Shown: positions 8,934-17,939 of the stretch, in pieces
Position numbering within the stretch: position 1 is the stretch's first letter
Layout: every line of letters starts with the position of its first letter
From: Calothrix sp. PCC 7103
GTDB lineage: Bacteria > Cyanobacteriota > Cyanobacteriia > Cyanobacteriales > Nostocaceae
Assembly: GCF_000331305.1 (NCBI RefSeq)
Contig: NZ_KB217473.1
Location: 1-64,000 of the forward strand
Direction: 5' to 3'
DNA length: 64,000 bases
Program-made: the position numbers and the translations under genes
Notes under the pieces: generated by a model
Seen by the model: the letters and a program-made list of their open reading frames with translations, nothing else
What the model was told of the DNA's origin: nothing
Database searches by the model: none

Positions 8934-9428
8934 TTAATTTTCTTTTACCAACATTTCTTTTCCTAAATTAATTAGCGGTTGATATCTTGTATTCTTATTA
9001 AATACAGCCATTACTTCAACGACTGGCAAAAGCCTCATTTGATTTGTAATGATATTTGATGAAGCTACTTTTTCAGCTCTCCTATTAGTTAAATGTTCAT
9101 ATACCTTGCTATTCTTGTTATCGTTACTTGGAGATGATTGGAATTTATGAGTATTTCTTTTAATTAGAAAAGAAGTATCAAGTCCACACGCTAGCATAGA
9201 ATTTCCATTTGCATAAGTTGGCATAAAAGTTGATACTGCACCTTGATAAGTAGGGTCTTCTTTTAAAAGGTAAGATTTAATGCTGCTCGATATTGCACTC
9301 GAAGCGTTTTTTGGGACTCCAGGGATGCTATATAATCTTGTAAAATCAAAAAATTTATCAGGGTCAAAACCGTAAATTAATAAAGCGTTTTTTTTATACT
9401 CTCTATCGACTGGCTCAATTCCACCCAC
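8934..9428 (-). CDS. hypothetical protein in nucleotide-metabolism operon, 164 aa
   Basis: I do not recognise this protein. It is mixed alpha/beta with a conserved-looking centre (PTYANGNSMLACGLDTSFLI). It starts with GTG at 9426-9428 without a good ribosome binding site, and an earlier start cannot be excluded. It is the first gene of a tight three-gene operon with a kinase-like and a Ham1-like protein, so a role in handling a modified nucleotide is the contextual guess. Confidence 0.5.
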   Translation of the reverse strand: MGGIEPVDREYKKNALLIYGFDPDKFFDFTRLYSIPGVPKNASSAISSSIKSYLLKEDPTYQGAVSTFMPTYANGNSMLACGLDTSFLIKRNTHKFQSSPSNDNKNSKVYEHLTNRRAEKVASSNIITNQMRLLPVVEVMAVFNKNTRYQPLINLGKEMLVKEN

Positions 9429-9470
9429 AGTAATTATATTATTAAGTAGTTTATTATTTCGTACAAATTA

Positions 9471-9878
9471 CTAATAATTATTAGGTAACAGGTATAATAC
9501 TGACCAACAATCCAACCCTTTTGTTTTGCTCGAAAATGTTTTGAAGCAAAAGTGCCTGAAATGAAACAGCATTAGTTGGGTGCAATTAGTTAGGGTCTGC
9601 CGTAAGCTATATTGCTTTTTCTGTTCGTCCTGAAACAATCTCACCAGTAGCGCGTATTCTTGCTCGGCTAGCAATAAACCCAGAGCCAACTTAGTTGGTA
9701 TATAGTAGCTGTGGTTCAAGTTATGTTGCCGCAGCAGCCGAATCACTCCGCGCATGGAGCATTGATGCCAGCCTTCCTTCAACACCTTTTCTCTGGTTAA
9801 GGTGAGAATGGTTTTCAATTTGCGTTCGCGCTCTTGTAATAAGTCCTTGCGTCCTCGCCAGTATCTTTTTGTATTCAT
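9471..9878 (-). CDS. hypothetical protein, 135 aa
   Basis: Basic protein of 135 residues with an Arg/Lys-rich N-terminal helix (RGRKDLLQERERKLKTILTL) and a Leu-rich second helix. The last 35 residues look less protein-like (KTFSSKTKGLDCWSVLYLL), so the C-terminus may be frameshifted or read-through. Its ATG overlaps the stop of the upstream gene by four bases (ATGA), indicating translational coupling. Function unknown. Confidence 0.45.
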   Translation of the reverse strand: MNTKRYWRGRKDLLQERERKLKTILTLTREKVLKEGWHQCSMRGVIRLLRQHNLNHSYYIPTKLALGLLLAEQEYALLVRLFQDEQKKQYSLRQTLTNCTQLMLFHFRHFCFKTFSSKTKGLDCWSVLYLLPNNY

Positions 9879-10396
9879 GCGGCAATGAGATTCGCTGTTT
9901 GATAATTTTGCTTGCCATTTGGTTGCGTCTGAGTATCGAGAAAATCATTTTTTATTAGCTGCTTGCCGCGCTCCAGAATAGCGAAGGTTGCCAAATCAAT
10001 CATGTATAGTTCCTGCAATTTTCCGCACTCGCAGTCTCGGCACCAAGTGAAGTTATCGTACTCTACCGAAAGGGCAATAAACTGCTCTGGCTGTATTTCA
10101 ATAATTGCAAGGTGTTCGTCTTCACGTGTCTCCATTCCCGTTTTGGTTAAATCAAAATAGTTTAAATCATAACTATCAGTACTTAAACCTAGTTTTTGTT
10201 GAATAACGGTTTCTAAACTGAACGTAGAACCATGACTCTCTACACAAAGCGCTTGGGGCAAGCTCCAAATAAAGCCGTCAGGATAAGGTGGTTTAAAGGC
10301 AGCTAGCAGAAATAGATAACGGTCAGTATCCAGCTTAGTGTAGGCAAGCAGGTTGGTTTTATAAAGTTTGGGATTAGTGGCGAAATGAGGGGACAT
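9875..10396 (-). CDS. hypothetical protein, 173 aa
   Basis: Unrecognised soluble protein of 173 residues. The middle contains a Cys-x-x-Cys-x-Cys cluster (TWCRDCECGKL, about residues 118-128) that might bind a metal, and the N-terminal half has alternating hydrophobic strands. It is followed by the 135-aa gene with a 4-bp overlap, so the two form an operon. No known fold is assigned with confidence. Confidence 0.5.
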   Translation of the reverse strand: MSPHFATNPKLYKTNLLAYTKLDTDRYLFLLAAFKPPYPDGFIWSLPQALCVESHGSTFSLETVIQQKLGLSTDSYDLNYFDLTKTGMETREDEHLAIIEIQPEQFIALSVEYDNFTWCRDCECGKLQELYMIDLATFAILERGKQLIKNDFLDTQTQPNGKQNYQTANLIAA

Positions 10397-10796
10397 GAGG
10401 CAATACAGAAATTAGATTAATAGCGCAGAGGACAAAATTTAGTTAGCACAACTTCTACCTTTACCTATCAGTAAAAGTTTAGAATTATTGAGCTAAAACC
10501 AACCATGCCTTTCCCAAAGCAAGCATACTAAGAAAGGCTTGATACTGGACAAGACAAGCAAAATATGTTTTAGAGTATAAATGGAAATTTACTCAAACCA
10601 TTAAGTTGTCATTAGTGTTGGTTGGTATAGGATTTTGTCCGTTAATGTTGTAATCCAAGAACCGAATAATGTCAACTTTTTGGCTTAAATATCAGCTTTA
10701 AGCTTGAATTATTTTTTTTAATCAAACCTGAATTTAGCTTGCACAAACTAAACACTTACTTATTGATATAAAATGTTAAACTAATTTGTTGAACCT
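10397..10796. other. 400-bp intergenic region between divergent genes
   Basis: No gene is seen. The region separates the leftward 9.5-10.4 kb pair from the rightward methyltransferase and must hold promoters for both. Small inverted repeats are present (GCCTTTC and GAAAGGC at about 10507-10544; GCTTAAA and TTTAAGC near 10683-10702). AT content rises just before 10797. Confidence 0.4.
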
Positions 10797-11954
10797 ATGA
10801 TGACACTCGTGAATAGTCAAATTGCCAAAAAGTTAGGACTAAATAAAGCTACTATAGGCAATTACATTCAAGATGCCATAGAGGGAAAAAATAGTCTACA
10901 GACTATTAAGGTAAACGAAAAAGTAAAACTTGTTGACTCTCCTCATAATTGGCTGGAATTGGGACGGCTGGCTGAAGTAGGCAAGAAATATCGACCTAGT
11001 TCGGCGCAAAAGTCCGTGACAGTACCAGAAAAGTTTTATACTCTTTTTGACGATGAAAGTCAGTTTGAGATTATCCGCGACCTTGAGATTGAAAAGCAAA
11101 TTGATTTGAAATATTACTACTATAAAGAGGGAGCAGCAGTTTGGAATCAAGCCATTGACAGTAAAGTTAGTTTCATCACTTTAGAAGTAGAAGAGTTGCT
11201 GAGGAAGTCTCTGGGATTAATTTGTGGGCATTTTAACAATCACAAGTACAATTTGATTGACATTGGCTGCGGCAACGGTCAACCAGCCGATTTAATTATT
11301 GAACAGAAGCAGGTTGCCTCCTACATTGCCTGCGATATTAGCCCAGATATTTTACAGAACTGCAAGCAATTTATTCACTCCAAGTTTCCAAACCAGCAAA
11401 TTGAAACCTCCCACTTCGACTTTCAAAAAGTCAGCCTGGAGACTCACTTCAAATCATGGACTAACAAAAATCCCAATCTGTTCATGTTTGCAGGTAACAC
11501 CATTTGCAACCATACGAAACACGACAGATACTATCTGCTCAATTCCATCACTAGGGCGATGGATAAACACGACTTGTTTTTAATTACCTATACTTTAGAC
11601 ACCGATAAAAATAAATCTAGTCTCAGTTACGTGCGAAACATGCTCAACTATTGGCTACCTTCTCTGCTTGGAATCGACACGGAAAAAGTGGAAACCGAAG
11701 TGCGCTACAACCACGAAACCAAATGCAAGGAATTAAATATACTGCTGGATAAAGCCTACGTCATGAATTTTCAGGTGCAAAATCAAGATAAGGTAATCAA
11801 GCTAGACCAGAGTGAGAAAATTAATCTGTGGAAACACTACGTTTTTTCCCTCAACGAAATAATAGATGAGTTGAAAGATGCTGGATTGCAATTAAGCTTT
11901 TCTGTAGCTACCAACGACAACGTGTTGATTGGCTGTCGTTTGGCTTTGAAGTAA
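10797..11954 (+). CDS. HTH-fused SAM methyltransferase of the EgtD-like (histidine N-methyltransferase) fold
   Basis: 385 residues. Residues about 130-385 resemble the Methyltransf_33 / EgtD family: SAM motif I is LIDIGCGNGQPADLI, followed by YIACDISPDIL and by FAGNTICN, which corresponds to the F-x-G-S-T-I-G-N loop of EgtD. Catalysis would be methyl transfer to an amino or imidazole nitrogen. The first 40 residues (NSQIAKKLGLNKATIGNYIQ) read as a helix-turn-helix, which is unusual for this family. Two adjacent ATG codons can serve as start. It has no ergothioneine partner genes (EgtB) nearby, so the histidine-betaine role is doubtful. The gene stands alone, with 186 bp to the next. Confidence 0.72.
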   Translation: MMTLVNSQIAKKLGLNKATIGNYIQDAIEGKNSLQTIKVNEKVKLVDSPHNWLELGRLAEVGKKYRPSSAQKSVTVPEKFYTLFDDESQFEIIRDLEIEKQIDLKYYYYKEGAAVWNQAIDSKVSFITLEVEELLRKSLGLICGHFNNHKYNLIDIGCGNGQPADLIIEQKQVASYIACDISPDILQNCKQFIHSKFPNQQIETSHFDFQKVSLETHFKSWTNKNPNLFMFAGNTICNHTKHDRYYLLNSITRAMDKHDLFLITYTLDTDKNKSSLSYVRNMLNYWLPSLLGIDTEKVETEVRYNHETKCKELNILLDKAYVMNFQVQNQDKVIKLDQSEKINLWKHYVFSLNEIIDELKDAGLQLSFSVATNDNVLIGCRLALK

Positions 11955-12140
11955 AATAAAATTTTGGTTTTATGCTCGCTTCGTAGCATATTAATCTAGG
12001 GCTTATTAAAGGGTAAAAGCGAGCGAGCCTAAGAATTAACTTGACAATTACTACTTTTTAATCCATTTAATTCTTAATTGATCTTTTTTAAGTCAATTCT
12101 GTTCACAACTGTCTTTTCTGTTATTTGGAGATAAAATAAA

Positions 12141-12746
12141 ATGGAAAATATCACTGACCCATTTAGTTTTCTAATTGGCTTAATTGCGCTTTTCTATCAA
12201 AGACTGCCGCAAATACTACATCCAGAAATAATTAGATATCATATGCCAATTTATAGTGCAGCTATAGCGGGTATTATCTTTAATATAGATGCATTTTTTA
12301 GACCTAAGAATTATAAATCAAAACTGCCATATTGGATTAGTGACAGAATGGCTAAACTAAATATTATTTATTGGTCAATACTGCTTGCTTGTACCTTTGG
12401 GGTTCTTTTTTTATATTTGCTAAGTCTATTGACAGGTAGTTCATTTGCTTCTTTTTTGGATAGTCCAATTACTAAGCTATTTGTAATACAACAAAGTTTG
12501 TGGTTGCTGATACAATGCCTTGCAGCTTATTGGATTTGCCGCTGGGCTTTCGTATACATGTTTGCGATTGTATTTGTACCTTGGTGCATGTGGGAAACTC
12601 ATAGTATTTTTATTACCGCTACACTAGGTTTAGCAACCTTAGCTGCGGTTGTGCTGTTGGTAGGCTCACCCTTTTTGATTTACTGGCTTTGGCAGAGAAT
12701 TTACCGTTCATATATTCCCAAATCTAAAGATCGAGACAAGCTTTAA
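12141..12746 (+). CDS. multi-pass membrane protein, 201 aa
   Basis: At least four hydrophobic segments are visible: about residues 8-20, 32-46, 68-95 (IYWSILLACTFGVLFLYLL) and a long pair at about 110-180. The tail is short, charged and probably cytoplasmic. A GGAG-type ribosome binding site precedes the ATG. It is the first of three consecutive small membrane protein genes (12141, 12768, 13363) that end at a terminator just before the toxin gene. I do not recognise a family; a role in toxin export or in the conjugation machinery is inference only. Confidence 0.6.
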   Translation: MENITDPFSFLIGLIALFYQRLPQILHPEIIRYHMPIYSAAIAGIIFNIDAFFRPKNYKSKLPYWISDRMAKLNIIYWSILLACTFGVLFLYLLSLLTGSSFASFLDSPITKLFVIQQSLWLLIQCLAAYWICRWAFVYMFAIVFVPWCMWETHSIFITATLGLATLAAVVLLVGSPFLIYWLWQRIYRSYIPKSKDRDKL

Positions 12747-12767
12747 AACAAATTACCGGAGATTACC

Positions 12768-13358
12768 ATGCTTAACATAGTGCAGACCTTCTGCCCTAAC
12801 TATAGTTATCCGCTGTACAACATCCTTGTACCTGCCATTCTCACCTTTATTATTGGTTTGTATGTCAGAAGTACAAATCGCGGCTTTGGATGGAGTAAAT
12901 TACAACCCTATAGTAAATCTCTAATTGCCATTACTCTGGGCTACGGTTTTATCTATCCAGTTTACAATCTTTTGCTGTGTCCGGTTTTGGTGGGAAATAA
13001 TTTAATCAATATTTTATTCTTCACCCAGCCTTTGACCCTGGCGCTAGGATTTATTTTGGCTCCCGGTCTAAATAGCTTTTTCAACTTGCTGGCTTCTATC
13101 TCAACTATTAAGAGTGGCGATAAGTCAGACGATGAAAAATTTGATCGACTGATTTCCTGGCTAATTGCTGCTTTTTGCTTGCTGGGTCTGTACTTTCTAT
13201 CTAATGCTTTGGAGGTGATTATATCTTTTATAACCAATCTTGAAGCATTTTGGTTGATAGTGTTAACTTCAAGTGTTAAATTCGCGATGGGATTAGTAGG
13301 TTTGAAGCTTTGGACTTGGCTACTTAGAAACATTTTGAATTTGCTTAGTGGCAGATAA
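12768..13358 (+). CDS. multi-pass membrane protein, 196 aa
   Basis: Hydrophobic protein with about five predicted membrane segments (for example ILVPAILTFIIGLYV, GFIYPVYNLLLCPVLV and LIAAFCLLGLYFL). A hydrophilic loop around residue 120 carries DKSDDEKFDR. It begins 21 bp after the previous membrane protein and ends 4 bp before the preferred start of the next, so the three form an operon. It also shares the N-terminal logic of the third protein (hydrophobic segment followed by a Trp/Arg loop), so 12768 and 13363 may be distant paralogues. Confidence 0.6.
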   Translation: MLNIVQTFCPNYSYPLYNILVPAILTFIIGLYVRSTNRGFGWSKLQPYSKSLIAITLGYGFIYPVYNLLLCPVLVGNNLINILFFTQPLTLALGFILAPGLNSFFNLLASISTIKSGDKSDDEKFDRLISWLIAAFCLLGLYFLSNALEVIISFITNLEAFWLIVLTSSVKFAMGLVGLKLWTWLLRNILNLLSGR

Positions 13359-13362
13359 TTCC

Positions 13363-13863
13363 ATGTTTACCAAACTAATCTGTGATCTTCAGTCCGATTA
13401 CGACTTCAGTTTGCGCTTCTATGCACTTATACCAGCTGTGGTTAGCTTCATCGCTGGTATGTGGGCTTGGAGGTGCAACCCGCGAGGTCGATGGCAATCT
13501 TTCAACTTTGACGGATTTGTATTGAGCTTGATAGTTATTCTATCCCTAGCTCTGGCAATCTTTCTAAATTGGAATATATGCAACCAACCTCGTGCGAGCA
13601 TAGAACTATATCTGCGCTTGCAGCCTTTGTGGTTTATGCTGGGTTTTACTGTCAGAGTTCTTTGGTATAGCCTCAAAAAGTCACCTTCCTATCCAACAAT
13701 GCAATCATTGTTTTGGCGGATTGGTTTCCTGCTTCTGCTAATGCTGATTATTAAAGCAATTTATGATTTATATACCCCAACGGCTGTAAACTTCACCTTG
13801 TTTCTGGTAATAAGTTATGGATTGAATTTTTGGGCAATTATTAAGCTATTCAGTAAAAGGTAA
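13363..13863 (+). CDS. multi-pass membrane protein, about 166 aa
   Basis: Third of three small membrane proteins. Four hydrophobic segments are seen (start of the first: FYALIPAVVSFIAGMW). The ATG at 13363 lies just after the upstream stop; a GTG at 13348 in the same frame would overlap the upstream gene and is less likely. The pattern of a membrane segment followed by a short basic loop (WRCNPRGRW) resembles the corresponding part of the preceding protein (RSTNRGFGW). A strong hairpin terminator follows at 13890. Function unknown. Confidence 0.58.
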   Translation: MFTKLICDLQSDYDFSLRFYALIPAVVSFIAGMWAWRCNPRGRWQSFNFDGFVLSLIVILSLALAIFLNWNICNQPRASIELYLRLQPLWFMLGFTVRVLWYSLKKSPSYPTMQSLFWRIGFLLLLMLIIKAIYDLYTPTAVNFTLFLVISYGLNFWAIIKLFSKR

Positions 13864-13889
13864 GGAAAAGACAGATGCAACAACCCGTT

Positions 13890-13918
13890 CCCCTTTAGCA
13901 ATAAAGGGGTAATTTTAG
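13890..13918 (+). terminator. rho-independent-like terminator after membrane protein operon
   Basis: A perfect 8-bp stem (CCCCTTTA / TAAAGGGG) with a GCAA tetraloop is followed by a short T-rich stretch. It separates the three membrane genes from the toxin gene. Confidence 0.65.
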
Positions 13919-13982
13919 GCTCAATTGATATTTAAATCGCCACTTATTCTAAACTAACCAATCTTTTTCAATCTATTGCTTT

Positions 13983-16900
13983 ATGTCCTCCAATCCCAGA
14001 AATGAACAAGCTCCTAATTTTTTCAACAAACCTGAAGTGCGGGCAGGAATTGCCGTTACTTTAATTGGCGCAATCGCCACACCCCTAATTATGCAATTGA
14101 AGGATGGAATCGACAGCCGCATGGGAAAACAGCTTAATGTGCCGGAGTATTGCCAAAACCCTAATTTGCAAGCTGACAAACCAGTTGCTAATGAAAACCT
14201 TAATCAAAATCTTAAGCTGGAGCAAGCTTTAAAGGAAGCTAAAACCTGCGCCGAAATAGCTTTAAAGTGGGAATTTGGCAAACACGTAACCGAGAAAATC
14301 TTGAATCCCAAGATTACCACCATTGAGCAACTTGATGAAACTGTGGTCAATATCTTTCAAGGCTGGACGAAGAACAACAATAAATTCTATCCGTCTTTAA
14401 GTGAGCGAAATAGAGGTGGTTTGCTTTTTTCCGCCAAAGCCCAAGAGGTTAAGAGCGTCTCTGATGTAATTCAAAACTATCTAGCAACCCCTGCCCACGA
14501 AGCCTCTTCCAATTCCAACATGGACAATCCGCTTTTCTACTATCTCAGCGCCAAACTAGACGCTGCTGAAGTCAGTGCCAACCCTGGCGCCCAGCAGGCC
14601 CTTAATCAAGCGCTGAAGGAGTTGAATTATACTCGTCAAAGTCTCATGCAGAGTTTTCAGACCCAGTACTCAATCCGCGTAGCTAAAATGCTGGTGAACG
14701 GTCAAAGCGAGCAGTTGAAGAAAGAATACAATTTAATTGACCGCATCGTTGATGAAGCCGACCTCGAATCGCTAGTAGAATCTTTGGATAAAGAAAAATT
14801 GGATTTCGGTATAAAAGAAAAAACTACAGGTACGGTTAATGACGTTTTGGGATACAACCCTAAAGATAAGCCAGAACTAGCCAAGCGTCTCAAAACTCAC
14901 TTACAGATACTGATTGCCACCAATAAGAATATTAGATTTCGCTTAATGCAAATGCTGACTGAGAACAATCAGCTTACTCACCAAACTCCCCAAACTAAAG
15001 ACAGGGATAAAAAGCAGGTACAGTCGAAAGCTAAGAAGTTTCTAAGCCTGGAAGAGCAACTGAAACAAGGCGCAACCCTGGTCAATCAAAACCAATCCCA
15101 GCAGCTTAATCCTGTAACTAGAACAGTCACCAAGGGACTCGGTGTTGACCGTATACTAGAGTGTCCGCAAGAGCCGAAGTGCGAAAAAACTATTTCCTCC
15201 GTTTGGAATAAGGAAGCTCTGCGCTTGATGGCCATTAGCAGTTACACATACATGCAAAAAGACCATTTTCTGCGCTTTTTGGTTGAGAATAACAGTTCCA
15301 CTGAAGCTAGTATGAAATTAAACCCTCATTTAATGGCTAGATTCAACACCAAAGAAGGAATGGGCGATCAAGGCAATTGGTTTTCTCAAGTTAAGGGCGA
15401 AATGGGTAAAAACAAAGGTCAGTTAAGCGAAATACTTGAGCAGCCTGAAAAACCCCTCAGTGAGTGCGCTATCGGCTGCGTGCGTCCCCTTCACGACCCT
15501 CTGATCCGCAGATACGTAGAAGATATGAATCTGGGCTTGCCTTCTCTGGAAAGTCTCAATAAAGAGCTGGCAGAAATAGGGCTAGGGCGCATCGAAACTG
15601 TGTATTTATATTACCTGCAAGACATCGACAATGTAATCAAACCCGTTTACACCTTTGTCTATGAAGCCGTAAAATTCAGTGTTTGGCTGGCGGCCGAGAC
15701 GATTACGACTGTGGCTACCATTAGTGCAGGTTTTACAGTTTTTGTTATTGGGCCAGTGGTGGCAGACCTCATTACTCCATCTCTCCTTGATGGGTTTATG
15801 AGCGTAGAAATGGCTCTCAACGGCGGCTTTATAGCCAAAAGCACCGACTTGGTTGACGCGGCCAAACTTGCCAACATATCTGATGATTTGGTCGTCATAG
15901 AACTAGGCCCAAACCATGTGGGCAGAAAAATCTCTTCTGGCGAACCAGGTCTTGGACCAAAGGTTGAAAGCAGCAAATTAACCAAAGAGGCTCAAGACCA
16001 AATTTCAGATTACGAAATGAAACACGGTGTCCAGGTAGAAGTATTCGAGGTTGAAAATCTAGGCTCCTTCAAGACGGGACGCAAAGACATCAGTGTCTTG
16101 GACTTTAAGGGCAAACTGAATCTTGTTGCCGAAGACACAGGTAAAAGCATATTGCAAGTTGATAAAACCCGTTACAACTACACCAAAATACGAGAAAAAG
16201 AACTAGCCCAAATTATCTCCGACAATCCAGAAATAGCCGAAAGTTTTGGGTTCAGAAAGGGTACATTTGACAAGCCTGATGAAAAAGCTCCAAAAGTAGC
16301 TGACGATGAGACTGAGGGCGCAGGCGTAAGTGGTAGCAAAGCTGGGAAAAGACCGACTGATAGGCCTGATGATTTGCCATCTAATACTAACAATAAATCT
16401 AAGCGAGTCGAATGTACTCCAAAGGTAGCCAGTTTGCCAAAAACTTCAGATGGCTTCTTGCTTGCGGTTAAAGATAGGGTGATGCGGTTGGTTATTGAGC
16501 CTGTGGAGGCTAAAACTGCCCCTTGTCAAATTAGCGACTTCAATATAAAAAATGAGCAGGACTTCGAGTTTGATAAAAAGAGCGGGTATATTGTACCTGA
16601 TGATCGCAGCGCCCCTCCTTCAAAAATTAATAATAGATTACCCCAGAATTTTGCTTGGGCTGACAAAGAGTACCCACTAGATGTACTAGAAGCCAATATG
16701 CAGCTAAAGACACATTACCGTATAGAAAGTTTGGATAGGGTTAGTGAGCTAAAGAAAGTTAGTAACTTAGATGACTTGCTGGATACTGCGAACTTGGATA
16801 AGTTCAAAGCTCAGAATGCTGGTAACAAAAGACTAAAAGATTTAACTGTTGAAGAAATAGAACTACTAAAAGAGTATCGACAGACAGGAAGTGCAGTTGA

Positions 16901-17228
16901 ACTAACTAAGGCAGATGAAGACTTGTTTGCCGAAGCTCAAAAGCTTCCTATTGATGGAGTTAAGTATGATTCAAATGGATTTATTGAGTTTGACAGCCAA
17001 ATCATTGAAGAAAAATACACTTTGCCTGGTGGTCATACCAAAGAAAAAGCCGACATAGATGCAGCTAACAAATGGTATGAAACTAATGTCGATCCAAATG
17101 GTATTCCTGATGGCTATACTTGGCATCATGGAAAGAATGACGGAGATATGGAATTGGTACCAACCGCTTTACATAAACTTTATCGCCATACAGGAGGCAA
17201 CGCTTTAAATAATGTTCCCAATCCTTAA
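13983..17228 (+). CDS. polymorphic toxin with C-terminal WHH-type HNH nuclease domain
   Basis: 1081 residues. An N-terminal membrane segment (about 18-38, AGIAVTLIGAIATPLIM) is followed by a long helical body to about residue 550, a second hydrophobic region at about 556-600, a variable linker rich in Asp, Pro and Lys at about 750-830, and the toxin tip. The tip ends with Trp-His-His at about 1047-1049 (DGYTWHHGKNDGDMELVP) and then ALHKLYRHTGG, the signature of HNH/Endonuclease VII nucleases of the WHH group, which damage DNA in rival cells. Two SUKH immunity genes follow immediately, which is the classic partner family for such nucleases. Secretion route: no Sec signal or Rhs repeats are seen, so delivery by the plasmid T4SS or contact is inference. 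The linker is repeated as an orphan fragment at 18.6 kb. Confidence 0.88.
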   Translation: MSSNPRNEQAPNFFNKPEVRAGIAVTLIGAIATPLIMQLKDGIDSRMGKQLNVPEYCQNPNLQADKPVANENLNQNLKLEQALKEAKTCAEIALKWEFGKHVTEKILNPKITTIEQLDETVVNIFQGWTKNNNKFYPSLSERNRGGLLFSAKAQEVKSVSDVIQNYLATPAHEASSNSNMDNPLFYYLSAKLDAAEVSANPGAQQALNQALKELNYTRQSLMQSFQTQYSIRVAKMLVNGQSEQLKKEYNLIDRIVDEADLESLVESLDKEKLDFGIKEKTTGTVNDVLGYNPKDKPELAKRLKTHLQILIATNKNIRFRLMQMLTENNQLTHQTPQTKDRDKKQVQSKAKKFLSLEEQLKQGATLVNQNQSQQLNPVTRTVTKGLGVDRILECPQEPKCEKTISSVWNKEALRLMAISSYTYMQKDHFLRFLVENNSSTEASMKLNPHLMARFNTKEGMGDQGNWFSQVKGEMGKNKGQLSEILEQPEKPLSECAIGCVRPLHDPLIRRYVEDMNLGLPSLESLNKELAEIGLGRIETVYLYYLQDIDNVIKPVYTFVYEAVKFSVWLAAETITTVATISAGFTVFVIGPVVADLITPSLLDGFMSVEMALNGGFIAKSTDLVDAAKLANISDDLVVIELGPNHVGRKISSGEPGLGPKVESSKLTKEAQDQISDYEMKHGVQVEVFEVENLGSFKTGRKDISVLDFKGKLNLVAEDTGKSILQVDKTRYNYTKIREKELAQIISDNPEIAESFGFRKGTFDKPDEKAPKVADDETEGAGVSGSKAGKRPTDRPDDLPSNTNNKSKRVECTPKVASLPKTSDGFLLAVKDRVMRLVIEPVEAKTAPCQISDFNIKNEQDFEFDKKSGYIVPDDRSAPPSKINNRLPQNFAWADKEYPLDVLEANMQLKTHYRIESLDRVSELKKVSNLDDLLDTANLDKFKAQNAGNKRLKDLTVEEIELLKEYRQTGSAVELTKADEDLFAEAQKLPIDGVKYDSNGFIEFDSQIIEEKYTLPGGHTKEKADIDAANKWYETNVDPNGIPDGYTWHHGKNDGDMELVPTALHKLYRHTGGNALNNVPNP

Positions 17229-17273
17229 AGTTTACATTTTTATCAAACTAATTAATTATTAAATATAAAATAT

Positions 17274-17912
17274 ATGTCAGAAATGCCAAGCAACAAAGAA
17301 AACAGCATCGAACTTAAACACGTAAAACTCCCTCCAGTCCTCAAGGATATTAAATCAGAAGTAGTTTTAACAGAAGCTCAGTTACAGGAATTAGAAAATA
17401 AAGCCACATTTAAATTAAAACCTGATTTAAGAGAGTTTCTAAAATATTATAGCGGGGTTTACTTTCAACGTCGCATGAACAAACATCTTCCTTATCTTGA
17501 TTTTGTTATCCCCAATAGGCATGGAATGAAGATTATTAGAGGCGGGTTAGCTGGTGTCAATAAAATAGATGAAAGTGGTGATTTTCATCTAGGCTTGTTT
17601 GACTATGATTTAGCAGGCACAAGAAAACCTATATTAACTTTTGGTTCGCACGCTGCCTTACACTATCTCTTCGTCTCTGAAAGTGGAGATATTTGGTACG
17701 CCTATGTCCGAGAATTTGATGAAGACGGTAAAAAGTACATAAAAGTGGCTAATTCTTTCAATGACTTTTTAACCATCCTTCAAATTCGTAAAGACTTTAT
17801 TGATAGTTTCCTTAAAGAATATCCAGAGCGACAAGCTGATATTCAATGGATGATTGATGAAGAGAATGGGATTTTTAATGATGAGGAGGAAGATGAGGAT
17901 GAAGATTACTAG
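17274..17912 (+). CDS. SUKH (SMI1/KNR4) family immunity protein, copy 1
   Basis: 212 residues. The SUKH features are visible: a short helix with LKPDLREFLKYYSG, a central beta sheet segment (FGSHAALHYLFVSESGDIWY), and a C-terminal SFNDFLTIL helix followed by an acidic tail. Members of this family bind and neutralise the nuclease of the adjacent toxin gene, here the WHH nuclease 45 bp upstream. The N-terminal half is nearly identical to that of the next gene, and the C-terminal half diverges, so the two are recent duplicates. Expression is likely from the toxin promoter. Confidence 0.85.
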   Translation: MSEMPSNKENSIELKHVKLPPVLKDIKSEVVLTEAQLQELENKATFKLKPDLREFLKYYSGVYFQRRMNKHLPYLDFVIPNRHGMKIIRGGLAGVNKIDESGDFHLGLFDYDLAGTRKPILTFGSHAALHYLFVSESGDIWYAYVREFDEDGKKYIKVANSFNDFLTILQIRKDFIDSFLKEYPERQADIQWMIDEENGIFNDEEEDEDEDY

Positions 17913-17939
17913 TTTGCATTTTCACTCAAATATAAATTT

